This document shows, piece by piece, positions 24,407 to 33,879 of a stretch of 64,000 bases of DNA. Origin of the DNA: Bacteroidota bacterium (GTDB lineage Bacteria; Bacteroidota; Bacteroidia; Cytophagales; Cyclobacteriaceae); the NCBI GenBank assembly GCA_016191555.1, contig JACPVX010000014.1:1-64000 (forward strand). The letters are read 5' to 3'. Numbering within the stretch: the stretch's first letter is position 1; every line of letters starts with the position of its first letter. The notes beneath the pieces are model-generated. The model was given only the letters and a program-made list of their open reading frames with translations. It did not search any database and was not told the DNA's origin. The position numbers and the translations under genes were made by a program.

Positions 24407-24477
24407 AGTCTCGTGGCCGAGGGGATAGGTAGAGCTCTGCAAAAGCTCTTACAGCGGTTCGAATCCGCTCGAGACGT
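24407..24477 (+). tRNA. tRNA-Cys (anticodon GCA)
   Basis: Cloverleaf: acceptor AGTCTCG pairs with CGAGACG over six of seven positions, leaving an A1-G72 mismatch; short D stem GCC/GGT; anticodon stem GAGCT/AGCTC with loop CTGCAAA giving anticodon GCA; T arm AGCGG-TTCGAAT-CCGCT. The discriminator is T24477, the U73 identity base expected for tRNA-Cys. CCA is not encoded. It starts 8 nt after the PhyH stop codon. Confidence 0.88.
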
Positions 24478-24484
24478 CAATACA

Positions 24485-25678
24485 TTAACTTTCTTTAGAG
24501 GAAGTTACTCTTAACAATCCGGCAAACATTGCTCCGATCAAAAGTTGGATGGCCAAAATAATTACCGGCAAATCATAATTTCCTTTCCACGCTACTAGGT
24601 ATCCTATTCCCAGCGATGCGGCAGTGCCCCCTAACAATCCCGCTGTGTTCATCGCACCTGTAATTGCTCCACTCGACTTCCCGCCAATATCAGTGGCTAC
24701 AGCCCACGCAACCGGTGCCGTTACATCCATGAAGGCTAGACCTAATGCAAGAAACACAATGGCCACGGAGTTGTCTTTGGTGAAGAGGGCGATTAACATA
24801 ACAAGGCCGGATAAACTCAACCCAATCACAGGTACAATTTTTCGTCCCCAGTTGATACCAATTTTGGTCACCAACCAATCGCTGACAAATCCACCGAGCC
24901 AACAACCAAAGGCAGCTAATAAAAACGGCAAGGAAGCAGAATAGGCTAGCTCTCCTTCCCCAATGCCTCTGCCATTTTGTAAATATTTCGGCAACCATGA
25001 GATAAAGAAAAATACACCACACGCGTAGCAGTAATACATAATCAACAAAAACCAAAAATTACGATCAGCCAAGTGTAATCGCCATGAAGGTGTTTCATTT
25101 TTTTCTTGTGGTACATCACTCTTTGTGGTCGATGGATATAAGAGCCACCATGCTAATACCCACACCAAACCAATTGTGCCTAAAAAATAAAATGTGATTC
25201 GCCAGCCAAACTGCATTTGCATTGGTACTACAATAAACGGTGCAATGGCACCACCGATGCGGCTGGCCATCCAAATAAAAGATTGCGCTCGTCCGCGCTC
25301 AGTAATCGGAAACCATTTGCGAATGGATATGGCTGTATTAGGATACGCTCCCGCTTCGCCTGCACCAAACAAAAAGCGAACCATAAAAAGCGAAGCAAAG
25401 CCAGTGACTAAACCTGTAAGTGCTGTGAATAACGACCACCAAAAGACAATTCGAATTATGACTCGTTTCTCGCCAAAGCGATCGCCCCACAAGCCCATCG
25501 GTATCTCCAGTAAGCCATACGAAAGAGTGAAAGCGGTGAGTATCCATCCAAACTGACTTTCAGATAATCCCAATTCTTGTGTAATGCGTACTCCGGCAAT
25601 GGAAATAGCGTTGCGATCTAAAAAGGTAATGACAGACAATAATGAAAGCAACGCTAAGATCCAATACTTTTTATTCAT
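24485..25678 (-). CDS. MFS transporter, anion:cation symporter (hexuronate/galactonate-like) branch
   Basis: A 397-residue, 12-helix major facilitator protein. The N terminus LLSVITFLDRNAISIAGVRI and the following G-L-S-E-S-Q-F-G-W-I-L-T-A-F-T-L-S-Y-G are typical of the ACS family, as are GAGEAGAYPNTAISIRKWFP and ERGRAQSFIWMASRIGGAIA. Members import organic acids such as hexuronates, galactonate or glucarate with protons. The next gene on the same strand upstream is a DUF1684 lipoprotein (30 nt). No catabolic genes adjoin it, so the substrate is not assignable. Confidence 0.9.
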   Translation of the reverse strand: MNKKYWILALLSLLSVITFLDRNAISIAGVRITQELGLSESQFGWILTAFTLSYGLLEIPMGLWGDRFGEKRVIIRIVFWWSLFTALTGLVTGFASLFMVRFLFGAGEAGAYPNTAISIRKWFPITERGRAQSFIWMASRIGGAIAPFIVVPMQMQFGWRITFYFLGTIGLVWVLAWWLLYPSTTKSDVPQEKNETPSWRLHLADRNFWFLLIMYYCYACGVFFFISWLPKYLQNGRGIGEGELAYSASLPFLLAAFGCWLGGFVSDWLVTKIGINWGRKIVPVIGLSLSGLVMLIALFTKDNSVAIVFLALGLAFMDVTAPVAWAVATDIGGKSSGAITGAMNTAGLLGGTAASLGIGYLVAWKGNYDLPVIILAIQLLIGAMFAGLLRVTSSKES

Positions 25679-25708
25679 AGCTGTAGATTAATGAATGCTG
25701 AGAAAAAC

Positions 25709-26617
25709 TTACAAATGATGTTCATCTTGATATACTTTTTCTCCGGCCACTACTTTTAGGTTTAAATGATTTTGAGAAGGTGGCAATGGACAAGTTGCAT
25801 AGGGGGAAAAAACACAAGGTGGATTGTAGGCCTTATTAAAGTCAATCACAGTATTTCCCTCTGCATCGGGTTTCTTTACATAAATAAAACGACCTCCCCC
25901 ATAGGTTTCTCGTCCGGTGGTAGCATCGGCAAATACAATAAAAAACTCTTCGTTTCCCTCCATAACATCCAATCGGTATTCTACATCATTCACTGTAAAA
26001 ATGATCGTGCCGGGTGATGGCTGCGCCACGGTTTGACCAATAATATTCGTAACTTCAATGGTTCGCAACGAATCACCTTTTTCAAAACGAGCAGGCAAAC
26101 GCCAGTTAATGTCTATTGGAAAACGCTCTACTCCTTTAAAGTCAGTTACGGTTTTACTTGCCAGATCGCGCACACGCACACCTACCTTCTCATCGCGTTT
26201 GATGACGTTCCAGCGAATCGTGCCGTATTCAAGGACCTTATTCAATTTAGTAGCAGCATGAAAGACGATCTCATTGCGGATAGTATCAATCGCACTTTTA
26301 ATCACCACTCCTTTTTCCGCGATAAGCGTAACGGTATCACCTTTCACCAGAAATTGGCCGGCTTTCGCAGGAAGGGTAGTATTCAAAAAAACAACATCAT
26401 TTTCGGCACCACTCCCAAATGTATTAACGCCCGGTTCCAACCAATAAAGACCAATTAAATTCAACCAGCCATTCGGAGCTTGCACCTCCTCTAAACGCTT
26501 CACATGCCAATTGTTGATTTCTGTACGATGAACCTCGCGCTCTTCGGGAGTTGTTGTTTTCTTATCGCTACAAGACAGGATCATGACTGAAAGGATCACT
26601 AAGATTTTACGCTTCAT
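25709..26617 (-). CDS. DUF1684 lipoprotein
   Basis: A 302-residue lipoprotein: signal sequence MKRKILVILSVMILSCSD with the lipobox cysteine at residue 16. The DUF1684 domain follows, with W-L-N-L-I-G-L-Y-W-L-E-P-G near residue 50, then RFPIDINWRLPARFE, ETYGGGRFIYV, VIDFNKAYNPPCVFSPYATC and PLPPSQNHLNL. The last block, with conserved Cys and His, is invariant in the family. Function is not established; the family is common in Bacteroidota. It lies just upstream of the ACS-type transporter on the same strand, and divergent from the sensor kinase. Confidence 0.92.
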   Translation of the reverse strand: MKRKILVILSVMILSCSDKKTTTPEEREVHRTEINNWHVKRLEEVQAPNGWLNLIGLYWLEPGVNTFGSGAENDVVFLNTTLPAKAGQFLVKGDTVTLIAEKGVVIKSAIDTIRNEIVFHAATKLNKVLEYGTIRWNVIKRDEKVGVRVRDLASKTVTDFKGVERFPIDINWRLPARFEKGDSLRTIEVTNIIGQTVAQPSPGTIIFTVNDVEYRLDVMEGNEEFFIVFADATTGRETYGGGRFIYVKKPDAEGNTVIDFNKAYNPPCVFSPYATCPLPPSQNHLNLKVVAGEKVYQDEHHL

Positions 26618-26788
26618 CAGGTTCTCTAAATTTTTTAAGCCGCTTCAAATTCATGATTAAAATTGGCAGTTCAAAATAAATGCGGCAAAACCATTTCGCA
26701 ATCAGTCTGGCTAATCATAGACCCAATTCATTGATAAATTTGAATGACTATAACTGAATCGTAAAATTTACGTTAGTTTTAACCTCCA

Positions 26789-28354
26789 ATGAAATCCACT
26801 AACCGCATCGGGCTTCTTTTAGGCATTGTCTTTTTGCTGCCGGCTCTTTTCTTTTCGGTGTACGAAATGTCGGCACTGAACAAAGACGAGAAGATGATCC
26901 AGCAGATTTATGAAAAGCAACTGGATGCGATCCTTTTCTCCATCAACCAATATTCAGATGACGTGCTGAGCAATTGGATTACCAAAGTAGAAGCGGCCAA
27001 AGAAGCAACGACAGAAGAAGCCTTTCAAAAATTACTATCACTCAATCCTTCGCTCAACCGCATCTTTGTGATCGACACGGTTCAAGATAAACCGGTCATC
27101 CGATTCGCCTCTTTGGATTCAACCACGGCCAGCTGGGAAAATAAAGTACAAAAGGCATTTGACTCCAATCCGGAAATCATTCAACAACTCATCGAGTTTA
27201 AAAAAAGCGGATTTCAAAAAACCATCTCGTTGGATTACAATTGGGGAGATCCACTGTTCCATTGCATCATCTATGTTTCTCAAACACTCAAAGGCTATCA
27301 GGTAGTTGGTTTAATTATCGACAGCGAAGCCTTCATTCAGGATTTAGTGGGGCCACGTTTACAGATGGTGGCCAAAGAACAGTTTGTATTATCTGTTTTC
27401 AAAAAACCGACACCGCGCCCCATCTACTCTACATTACAAGGCGACACCACTTCCATCCAAAGGGAATCGCTCACCAAAACATTCTGGATTTTTCCGGAAC
27501 ACGAATTGGGTATCCGTACGGTTGGATCAACATTACAGAAAATCATTGATGAACGAACCTATACGAATCTCTCCTTATTGATTGTGTTAGATGTCATTCT
27601 GATAATCGCGGTCATTCTGGTTTTTAGAAACGTGAAGCGCGAAGTACAACTTGCTCAAAACAAAGCTGACTTTGTATCCAACGTTTCTCACGAAATCCGA
27701 ACTCCACTGGCACTCATCAGTATGTTTGCCGAAACACTGGAGATGGATCGGGTAAAGTCAGAAGAAAAGAAAAAAGAATACTACAGCATCATCAGTAAAG
27801 AAACACAACGGCTTTCGGGCATCGTTAATAAGATTTTAAATTTTAGCCAGACAGAAGCGAAGAAAAAAGTACTTCATCCGGAAGCTATGGATTTAAAAGC
27901 AGCTACGGAAGATGTATTAAAAACCTACGACTTTCATTTGCGTAATAAAGGCTTTGTGTATGAACTTAAAAACAGTAACCCGTTGTGGGTAATAGCCGAT
28001 CGTGAAGCGTTCATGGAAGCCTTCATTAACTTAATAGATAATGCCATCAAATATTCTTCAGAACAAAAAAGACTGGAGATTAACCTACAGGAAGAAAAAG
28101 AATTTGGTTTACTGATTGTAAAAGATTTCGGGATCGGCATTAGCCAGCAAGACCAAAAGCACGTGTTCGATAAATTTTATCGCGTATCCTCCGGCAACTT
28201 AGCCAAAACCAGTGGCACCGGCTTGGGGCTTTCTCTTGTCAAGCAATTGATGGATGCACAGCAAGGCAAAATCACTGTGGAAAGTGAATTAGGTAAAGGC
28301 TCGTGTTTTACACTTTATTTTCCATTGCAAAAAATAACGATCACGAATGGTTAA
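26789..28354 (+). CDS. Membrane sensor histidine kinase, partner of the OmpR-type regulator
   Basis: A 521-residue inner-membrane kinase. Helix 1 (residues 7-27) and helix 2 (about 257-277) bracket an extracytoplasmic sensor of about 230 residues with a mixed alpha/beta pattern (FIVDTVQDKPVIRFASLD, VGLIIDSEAF). There is no HAMP domain; helix 2 passes almost directly to HisKA with His301 in VSNVSHEIRTPLALIS. The ATPase boxes are INLIDNAIKYSS, KDFGIGIS, FDKFYRV and GTGLGLSLV. The stop codon region overlaps the regulator start by 8 nt, so kinase and regulator are coupled. A TAGTTTTA box (26774-26781) lies just upstream. Signal unknown. Confidence 0.94.
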   Translation: MKSTNRIGLLLGIVFLLPALFFSVYEMSALNKDEKMIQQIYEKQLDAILFSINQYSDDVLSNWITKVEAAKEATTEEAFQKLLSLNPSLNRIFVIDTVQDKPVIRFASLDSTTASWENKVQKAFDSNPEIIQQLIEFKKSGFQKTISLDYNWGDPLFHCIIYVSQTLKGYQVVGLIIDSEAFIQDLVGPRLQMVAKEQFVLSVFKKPTPRPIYSTLQGDTTSIQRESLTKTFWIFPEHELGIRTVGSTLQKIIDERTYTNLSLLIVLDVILIIAVILVFRNVKREVQLAQNKADFVSNVSHEIRTPLALISMFAETLEMDRVKSEEKKKEYYSIISKETQRLSGIVNKILNFSQTEAKKKVLHPEAMDLKAATEDVLKTYDFHLRNKGFVYELKNSNPLWVIADREAFMEAFINLIDNAIKYSSEQKRLEINLQEEKEFGLLIVKDFGIGISQQDQKHVFDKFYRVSSGNLAKTSGTGLGLSLVKQLMDAQQGKITVESELGKGSCFTLYFPLQKITITNG

Positions 28355-29033
28355 AATATTATTGATTGAAGATGAACCTGCTATGCAACTAGGTTTGAAA
28401 GATAATCTGGAGTTGGATGGCTACACCGTCAGCATAGCTTCGGATGGAGAAGCCGGTCTTGCCGCCATTAAATCAGAAAATTTTCATCTCATTTTGTTGG
28501 ATGTGATGCTGCCCAAACTTTCCGGTTTCGATGTTTGTAAATCAGCAAGAGCCGCGGGCATTCGCACACCTATTATTTTGCTAACAGCGCGGGGCGAAGA
28601 AATAGATAAAGTTCTTGGTTTAGAATTAGGAGCCGATGATTACATCACTAAACCATTCAGCGTGCGCGAATTACTGGCGCGCGTGAAGGCCATCCTTCGC
28701 AGAAGTCAGGCAAACCCATCCGATAATCCACAAGATAAAATTCAAATCGGCAGACTGTCCATTGACTTCTCTCTCTTTCAGGCAAGTGAAAATGGCGAGG
28801 AGATAAAACTGTCGCACAAAGAAATGGAAGTGCTTCAGTATCTCTTCAAAAACAAAAATCAAATTGTAAGTCGCTACCAGTTACTGGAAAACGTGTGGGG
28901 CTACGAAGAGCAAATCACCACACGTACGGTTGATAATTTCATTGTGCGCCTCCGACAAAAAACAGAAGTGAACCCCAACCAACCTAAAATCATTCTTACG
29001 GTGCATGGCACCGGCTACAAATTGGTGATCTGA
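28347..29033 (+). CDS. OmpR/PhoB-family response regulator
   Basis: A 228-residue DNA-binding regulator. The receiver has the acidic pair in LLIEDEP, the phosphoacceptor Asp52 in LILLDVMLPKLSGF, the Thr/Lys switch residues in ILLTARG and DYITKPF, and a C-terminal winged-helix DNA-binding domain from about residue 130 (LSHKEMEVLQYLFKNKNQIV, then DNFIVRLRQKTE and VHGTGYKLV). Phosphorylation by the overlapping kinase should control promoters. The likeliest nearby target is the small secreted protein gene 119 nt downstream, by position only. Confidence 0.95.
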   Translation: MVKILLIEDEPAMQLGLKDNLELDGYTVSIASDGEAGLAAIKSENFHLILLDVMLPKLSGFDVCKSARAAGIRTPIILLTARGEEIDKVLGLELGADDYITKPFSVRELLARVKAILRRSQANPSDNPQDKIQIGRLSIDFSLFQASENGEEIKLSHKEMEVLQYLFKNKNQIVSRYQLLENVWGYEEQITTRTVDNFIVRLRQKTEVNPNQPKIILTVHGTGYKLVI

Positions 29034-29152
29034 TTGCATTCTTTGGGTTGTGACAACTTGTTACAAACCTTTACTGCACGGTGACATCTTGCCGCGGCAT
29101 AGCAGCGTTATTTGACTTGTAATTCAATCAACAAGTTTAAATATACAAAGCC

Positions 29153-29560
29153 ATGAAAATTCAAACCATTATCGCAGCAGGGTTAGCCGTAGTCGCCAGC
29201 ACTGCCTTTTCAGTACAAGCTCAATCTGAGTTGTCACCCGCCATCAAGGTACTTCCATCTTCGGAGGAAGGAGTAGTAAAAATTTTATATGCTTACGAAA
29301 CAAATAAGCCGGTGGAAGTTCGCTTCTCAAACGAAAGTGGAATCCTGAAAACAGATCGCGTAAAGCCAAATTCATTTGAACATGGGTTTATCAAGAAATA
29401 TGATGTCAGTGGTATCGATACCAAGAAATTTAAAGTTGAAGTGATTTCGGAAAATGTGTCGGTGACTTATCTGATCACCGAATCAAAAAATAGCAAGGGT
29501 TATACCCCTCGCCTCGAAAGCACAACATATAATCAGCCTTTGGTCGCTTCGAATAATTAG
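29153..29560 (+). CDS. Small secreted protein downstream of the two-component system
   Basis: A 135-residue protein with signal peptide MKIQTIIAAGLAVVASTAFS ending V-Q-A-Q. The mature part of about 110 residues looks like a single beta-sandwich: repeated strand pattern with VVKILYAYETNKPVEVRFSN, a FIKKYDVSGIDTKKFKVEVI block, and a polar Asn-rich C terminus. I do not recognise a named family, though the arrangement recalls short secreted Bacteroidota proteins with C-terminal-strand patterns. It stands after the kinase/regulator pair and has its own terminator, so it may be regulated by that pair. Function unknown. Confidence 0.75.
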   Translation: MKIQTIIAAGLAVVASTAFSVQAQSELSPAIKVLPSSEEGVVKILYAYETNKPVEVRFSNESGILKTDRVKPNSFEHGFIKKYDVSGIDTKKFKVEVISENVSVTYLITESKNSKGYTPRLESTTYNQPLVASNN

Positions 29561-29574
29561 GGTTTATTTGGAGC

Positions 29575-29608
29575 AAGGTGAGTGGCCTCTGGTCATTCAC
29601 CTTCTTTT
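29575..29608 (+). terminator. Intrinsic terminator after the small secreted protein
   Basis: Stem AAGGTGAGTG (29575-29584) and CATTCACCTT (29594-29603), ten pairs with one G-T, 9-nt loop, followed by CTTTTT. Confidence 0.75.
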
Positions 29609-29618
29609 TACATTTGTG

Positions 29619-29626
29619 TATCTTTA
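29619..29626 (+). promoter_or_regulatory. Bacteroidota-type -7 box for the jelly-roll protein gene
   Basis: TATCTTTA fits TAnnTTT(A/G) and ends 16 nt before the ATG at 29642. It sits directly after the preceding terminator, as expected for an independent promoter. Confidence 0.5.
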
Positions 29627-29641
29627 TAAAAAAGTTGTTCC

Positions 29642-30598
29642 ATGCGGTTTTATTTTTCCACTCTCTTTTTACTCTGTAGCGTCTCCATGCATGGGCAGGT
29701 TATTCCTTTAAACGGCTTATGGAAATTTACTTTAGATGACGAAGCTGTTTGGGCAGAAGCCAATTACGATGACACGCGCTGGGGAAATATTTTAGCACCA
29801 TCTCCATGGGAAGATAAAGGTTTCAATGGATACGATGGATTTGCTTGGTATCGAAAAAAGTTTGATGGGAAGAAGTTAAACAAGCAAGAGAACTACTATT
29901 TGAACCTAGGCTATATTGATGATTGCGATGAAGTGTATGTCAATGGAAAGCTCATTGGTTTTTCAGGCACCATGCCTCCACACTTTAAAACAGCTTACAA
30001 CAGCGAGCGTAAATACAACATCCCGAGCGATCTCATTAACTTCAATGGCATAAATGTCATTGCCGTTCGGGTTTTTGATGTAACGCTAGGTGGTGGAATC
30101 ATCGATGGTCGTTTGGGAATTTACGCTACTAAGAGAAGTCATCTGTTGCTGGATTTGCAAGGCGTATGGTCTTTCGCTACCAGTTGGAATGACAAGCCCA
30201 TAAAAAATGAATCGAGTTGGAAACGGATATTGGTGCCCAGCCCGTGGGATCATCAAGGATATTACAAGTACGATGGCTTCGCTTGGTATAAAAAAACATT
30301 TACGTTCCCTGAAAACGCCTCCACCGAAAACCTAGTGCTGTTGATGGGGAAAATTGATGACTTCGATAAGGTGTACCTCAATGGAAAGTTAATTGGCTCT
30401 ACCAATGACCACGAAAAATATGGATGGAGCGAATCGTATCAGGAAAAAAGAGCTTACTCTATCCCTGCAGGACTCTTGAAGAAAGGAACCGAAAATGTGA
30501 TTGAGGTTTTAGTTGAAGATATGGGAAACACAGGCGGCATTTACGAAGGACCTGTTGGTATTGTTACCAAATCGGATTACGAGTGGTATTTTAAATAG
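29642..30598 (+). CDS. Secreted protein with two tandem GH2-type sugar-binding jelly-roll domains
   Basis: A 318-residue exported protein: signal peptide (residues 1-19, ending M-H-G-Q), then two homologous beta-jelly-roll domains of about 145 residues. Each domain repeats the same blocks: L-N-G-L-W-K-F / L-Q-G-V-W-S-F; PSPWEDKGFNGYDGFAWYRK / PSPWDHQGYYKYDGFAWYKK; DEVYVNGKLIG / DKVYLNGKLIG; and a final G-G-I-x-x-G-x-x-G-I. These are features of the N-terminal galactose-binding domain of family 2 glycoside hydrolases, but no catalytic barrel follows. It probably binds a carbohydrate outside the cell or in the periplasm without hydrolysing it. It is monocistronic, with promoter box and terminators on both sides. 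Confidence 0.88.
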   Translation: MRFYFSTLFLLCSVSMHGQVIPLNGLWKFTLDDEAVWAEANYDDTRWGNILAPSPWEDKGFNGYDGFAWYRKKFDGKKLNKQENYYLNLGYIDDCDEVYVNGKLIGFSGTMPPHFKTAYNSERKYNIPSDLINFNGINVIAVRVFDVTLGGGIIDGRLGIYATKRSHLLLDLQGVWSFATSWNDKPIKNESSWKRILVPSPWDHQGYYKYDGFAWYKKTFTFPENASTENLVLLMGKIDDFDKVYLNGKLIGSTNDHEKYGWSESYQEKRAYSIPAGLLKKGTENVIEVLVEDMGNTGGIYEGPVGIVTKSDYEWYFK

Positions 30599-30635
30599 CA
30601 ATCCATAAATATTCTTGAACCTCTTGCAAAAAAAA

Positions 30636-30662
30636 TCTCCTGACCAGCAGGAGACTTTTTTA
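30636..30662. terminator. Bidirectional terminator between the jelly-roll gene and floA
   Basis: Perfect 7-bp stem TCTCCTG (30636-30642) and CAGGAGA (30648-30654), 5-nt loop, with a run of A on the 5' side and CTTTTTT on the 3' side, so it can stop transcription from both converging genes. Confidence 0.8.
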
Positions 30663-30682
30663 TTTCAGTGACTTCTGTTGAA

Positions 30683-31666
30683 TTATTTAGTAGGCTGGCT
30701 TCCACCTTTGCCAGATCCGGAAATGGAGTTTCTCATTTCAGTATCAGCTTGCACGTTTTGCATCTTGTAGTAGTCCATTACGCCTAAGTTACCGCTCAAG
30801 AAAGCTTGAGCAATGGACTTTGGAATTTCTGCTTCAGCCTCAATTACTTTCGCGCGAGCTTCTTGAGCTTTCGCTTTCATTTCTTGCTCTACAGCTACCG
30901 CCATCGCTCTGCGCTCTTCAGCCTTCGCTTCAGCAACTCGTAAATCGGCAGCCGCCTGATCAGTTTGCAATTTCGCACCGATGTTAGCGCCCACATCCAC
31001 ATCCGCAATATCAATGGATAAGATTTCAAACGCAGTACCTGCATCTAAGCCGCGTGACAATACCAACTTCGAAATCTTGTCGGGGTTGGCCAACACTTCT
31101 TTGTGCGAAGCCGCTGAACCGATCGATGTTACAATACCCTCGCCTACACGAGCCAAAATCGTTTCTTCACCTGCACCACCCACTAACTGCGCTAAGCTGG
31201 CGCGCACAGTTACACGTGCAATCGCAATCAACTGAATACCATCTGCTGCTACAGCAGCTACTTTTGGCGTGTTGATCACTTTCGGGTTTACCGAAATTTG
31301 TACGGCTTCAAATACATCGCGACCAGCAAGGTCAATAGCCGTTGCTTGTTTGAAGGTAAGGTTGATGTTTGCCTTATCGGCAGAAATCAACGCACGAATC
31401 ACGTTTGGCACATTACCACCTGCTAAATAGTGGGTTTCCAAATCACTTGGAGTTAAAGCAATGCCTGCTTTGGTAGCGGTGATCAATGAGTTCACGATAA
31501 TGGAAGGTGGAATTTTACGCAAACGCATTCCAATCAATTGGCCAATGCTTACACGAACTCCCGAAAAGATAGCGGTTACCCACAAGCCCACCGGTACAAA
31601 GTAGGTGAACAAGAAGAAGCCGATAATGCAGATAAACACAACAAAAATAAATGCCAAATTCTCCAT
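30683..31666 (-). CDS. floA: Flotillin-like protein FloA
   Basis: A 327-residue membrane-associated scaffold protein (UPF0365/YqfA family). An N-terminal hydrophobic hairpin (residues 5-35) anchors it, followed by the SPFH-like region ([20 protein letters not shown], then [20 protein letters not shown]) and an Ala/Glu-rich coiled coil ([20 protein letters not shown]). FloA-type flotillins organise membrane microdomains and influence fluidity. The NfeD gene 9 nt upstream is the usual partner of flotillins. Length and sequence are typical; nothing unusual was seen. Confidence 0.95.
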   Translation of the reverse strand: MENLAFIFVVFICIIGFFLFTYFVPVGLWVTAIFSGVRVSIGQLIGMRLRKIPPSIIVNSLITATKAGIALTPSDLETHYLAGGNVPNVIRALISADKANINLTFKQATAIDLAGRDVFEAVQISVNPKVINTPKVAAVAADGIQLIAIARVTVRASLAQLVGGAGEETILARVGEGIVTSIGSAASHKEVLANPDKISKLVLSRGLDAGTAFEILSIDIADVDVGANIGAKLQTDQAAADLRVAEAKAEERRAMAVAVEQEMKAKAQEARAKVIEAEAEIPKSIAQAFLSGNLGVMDYYKMQNVQADTEMRNSISGSGKGGSQPTK

Positions 31667-31675
31667 ATGTAAATT

Positions 31676-32146
31676 TTAATTAATTGGTTCCACGATTATT
31701 TGATTTGAAATTATTTTAATGATTCGAATTTTACTACCACTGTCCAGATAATCTCCGGTCGTTTTCACCTCCACCATTTGGTTGTTTAGCGCTGCTTTGC
31801 CAATTGGCCGCAAAGCCGAAACAGTTTGTCCCTCCATACCAACGGTAAATTGATCCATCTCACCTTCATTGACTTTGCTTTTGATGGCAGATTTTAGCGA
31901 AAAGCGATTCCATGTTTTTGTGTTAAACGAAAAATAGAGCAAGCCTCCGCACGCCACCGATGTGCTCGCCAACAGAATCCAGCCCACTTCGCCACCAAAG
32001 TATTTGAAACTAAGCCCTACGCCAATAATCAGGAAAATAAATCCTATTAAACCTACCACGGTCGTACCAGGAACAAAGACAATCTCTGCCACCACCAATA
32101 AAAGGCCCAATGTTACGAGCGATAAAACGATTGACCAATCTGCCAT
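31676..32146 (-). CDS. NfeD-family membrane protein
   Basis: A 156-residue short NfeD protein: three or four membrane helices (about residues 5-30, 32-50 and 53-72), then a C-terminal OB-fold domain (MEGQTVSALRPIGKAALNNQ, then GSKIRIIKIISNQIIVEP). It lacks the N-terminal ClpP-like protease domain of long NfeD proteins. NfeD partners of flotillins are thought to act in membrane protein quality or microdomain formation. It is the first gene of the pair with floA, 9 nt apart. Confidence 0.92.
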   Translation of the reverse strand: MADWSIVLSLVTLGLLLVVAEIVFVPGTTVVGLIGFIFLIIGVGLSFKYFGGEVGWILLASTSVACGGLLYFSFNTKTWNRFSLKSAIKSKVNEGEMDQFTVGMEGQTVSALRPIGKAALNNQMVEVKTTGDYLDSGSKIRIIKIISNQIIVEPIN

Positions 32147-32225
32147 CTGTATCTAAGACTTAGAAAGCATTAAAGTTACTACAATTAAATGAACTCAAAT
32201 CAGCGATCAAAAACATCTCAAAATC

Positions 32226-33704
32226 TTAATAAGCTCTCGCAAACAATACGCGCTGCTTGGAAGGCTTGCCCGAATAAATACAAACTCCGTCTTCTTCTAC
32301 AGCATCCAATGGAATGCAGCGGATGGTTGCCTTGGTCTCATCTTTAATTCTACCTTCCGTTTCGGCAGTGCCATCCCAATGGGCCGAAACAAAGCCACCT
32401 TTTTCATCTAATACGCGCTTCAATTCTTCGTATGAATCTACTTTCGTTATTTTTTCATTTCGGAACTTAAGGGCTCGGTCGTAAATGGTTTGCTGAATAG
32501 AATCCAGCAACGCAGGCATCTCAGCCACTACGGCGTTCATCTGCATCACTTTCTTTTCTTTGGTATCTCTGCGTGCCACTTCCACCGTTCCATTTTCCAA
32601 ATCACGGGGGCCAATCGCGATGCGCACGGGTACTCCTTTCAATTCGTATTCGGCAAACTTAAAGCCCGGCTTTAGTGTATCTCGGTTATCGAATTTTACA
32701 GACAAACCGAGTTTACGTAGCTCCTTCGCTATCTCCTCCGCTTTAATCGATACCTTATTGAGTTCTTCTTCGCTCTTAAAAATGGGAACAATCACAACAT
32801 GTATTGGAGCCAACTTCGGAGGAATGATCAATCCATCGTCATCCGAATGCGCCATAATCAAGGCGCCCATTAGGCGTGTGCTCACACCCCATGAGGTGCC
32901 CCATACTTTTTCAAGTTTGCCTTCTTTATTGGTAAACTGCACGTCAAATGCATCGGCAAAGTTTTGGCCTAAAAAATGCGAAGTACCCGCCTGCAATGCC
33001 TTACCATCCTGCATCATCGCCTCGATGCAATAGGTGTCAACCGCACCGGGAAAACGCTCACCTTCCGACTTTCTTCCTTTAATAACAGGCATGGCCATAA
33101 ACGTTTCAGCAAACTCGGCATACACATCCAGCATTTGCTTGGTTTCTGCTACCGCTTCGGCAGAAGACGCATGCGCGGTATGGCCTTCCTGCCATAAAAA
33201 CTCCGCGGTGCGTAAAAATAAGCGTGTTCGCATTTCCCAACGCACCACATTGGCCCATTGGTTAATTAACAACGGCAAGTCGCGATAGGATTGAATCCAT
33301 TTTTTATAAGTGCTCCAGATAATGGCCTCGCTGGTAGGGCGCACTACTAATTCTTCTTCTAACTTGGCCTCCGGGTCTACCATCAGCTTTCCTGGGCGGC
33401 TGGGATCGTTCTTTAACCGATAATGAGTTACGATGGCACATTCTTTCGCAAAGCCTTCTGCATTTTTTTCTTCCGCCTCGAACATGCTCTTGGGTACAAA
33501 AAGCGGGAAATAGGCATTGACGTGGCCTGTATCTTTGAACATTTTGTCCAAAGCTTGCTGCATTTTTTCCCAAATACTGTAGCCGTAGGGCTTAATAACC
33601 ATACAACCGCGCACCTCCGAATTTTCTGCCAAATCGGCCTTCTTTACCAAGTCAATATACCATTGCGAATAATCTGCCTCACGGCTTGTAATCTCCTTTC
33701 CCAT
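32226..33704 (-). CDS. proS: Prolyl-tRNA synthetase, eukaryote/archaea-like short type
   Basis: A 492-residue class II synthetase that charges tRNA-Pro. The start [20 protein letters not shown] is typical for the archaeal/eukaryotic type, without the bacterial editing insertion. Class II motifs are present: motif 2 around [20 protein letters not shown] and motif 3 near the G-x-x-x-G-x-x-R segment ([20 protein letters not shown]). The anticodon-binding domain follows ([13 protein letters not shown] and [13 protein letters not shown]) and a C-terminal zinc-binding-like domain ends in [16 protein letters not shown]. The last residue is tyrosine, as in this type. Nothing anomalous seen. Confidence 0.96.
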   Translation of the reverse strand: MGKEITSREADYSQWYIDLVKKADLAENSEVRGCMVIKPYGYSIWEKMQQALDKMFKDTGHVNAYFPLFVPKSMFEAEEKNAEGFAKECAIVTHYRLKNDPSRPGKLMVDPEAKLEEELVVRPTSEAIIWSTYKKWIQSYRDLPLLINQWANVVRWEMRTRLFLRTAEFLWQEGHTAHASSAEAVAETKQMLDVYAEFAETFMAMPVIKGRKSEGERFPGAVDTYCIEAMMQDGKALQAGTSHFLGQNFADAFDVQFTNKEGKLEKVWGTSWGVSTRLMGALIMAHSDDDGLIIPPKLAPIHVVIVPIFKSEEELNKVSIKAEEIAKELRKLGLSVKFDNRDTLKPGFKFAEYELKGVPVRIAIGPRDLENGTVEVARRDTKEKKVMQMNAVVAEMPALLDSIQQTIYDRALKFRNEKITKVDSYEELKRVLDEKGGFVSAHWDGTAETEGRIKDETKATIRCIPLDAVEEDGVCIYSGKPSKQRVLFARAY

Positions 33705-33852
33705 TTTTTATGTTAGTTCTAGCGTAAACGAAGGGCAAATATAGGGTTATTGGAAGTATTGGGAGGTTTTCAATTCAAATTTTGAATAGTGGCACCTTTC
33801 TTGTGCTTCAAATGTTATTAGGACATACCTAAAAACTGTAGATTTACGTTAG

Positions 33853-33860
33853 TATCTTTA
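33853..33860 (+). promoter_or_regulatory. Bacteroidota-type -7 box for the Tyr/Gly-rich protein gene
   Basis: TATCTTTA fits TAnnTTT(A/G), ending 20 nt before the ATG at 33880. No clear TTTG is seen at -33. Confidence 0.45.
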
Positions 33861-33879
33861 GTTATTAAATTCATAAAAT

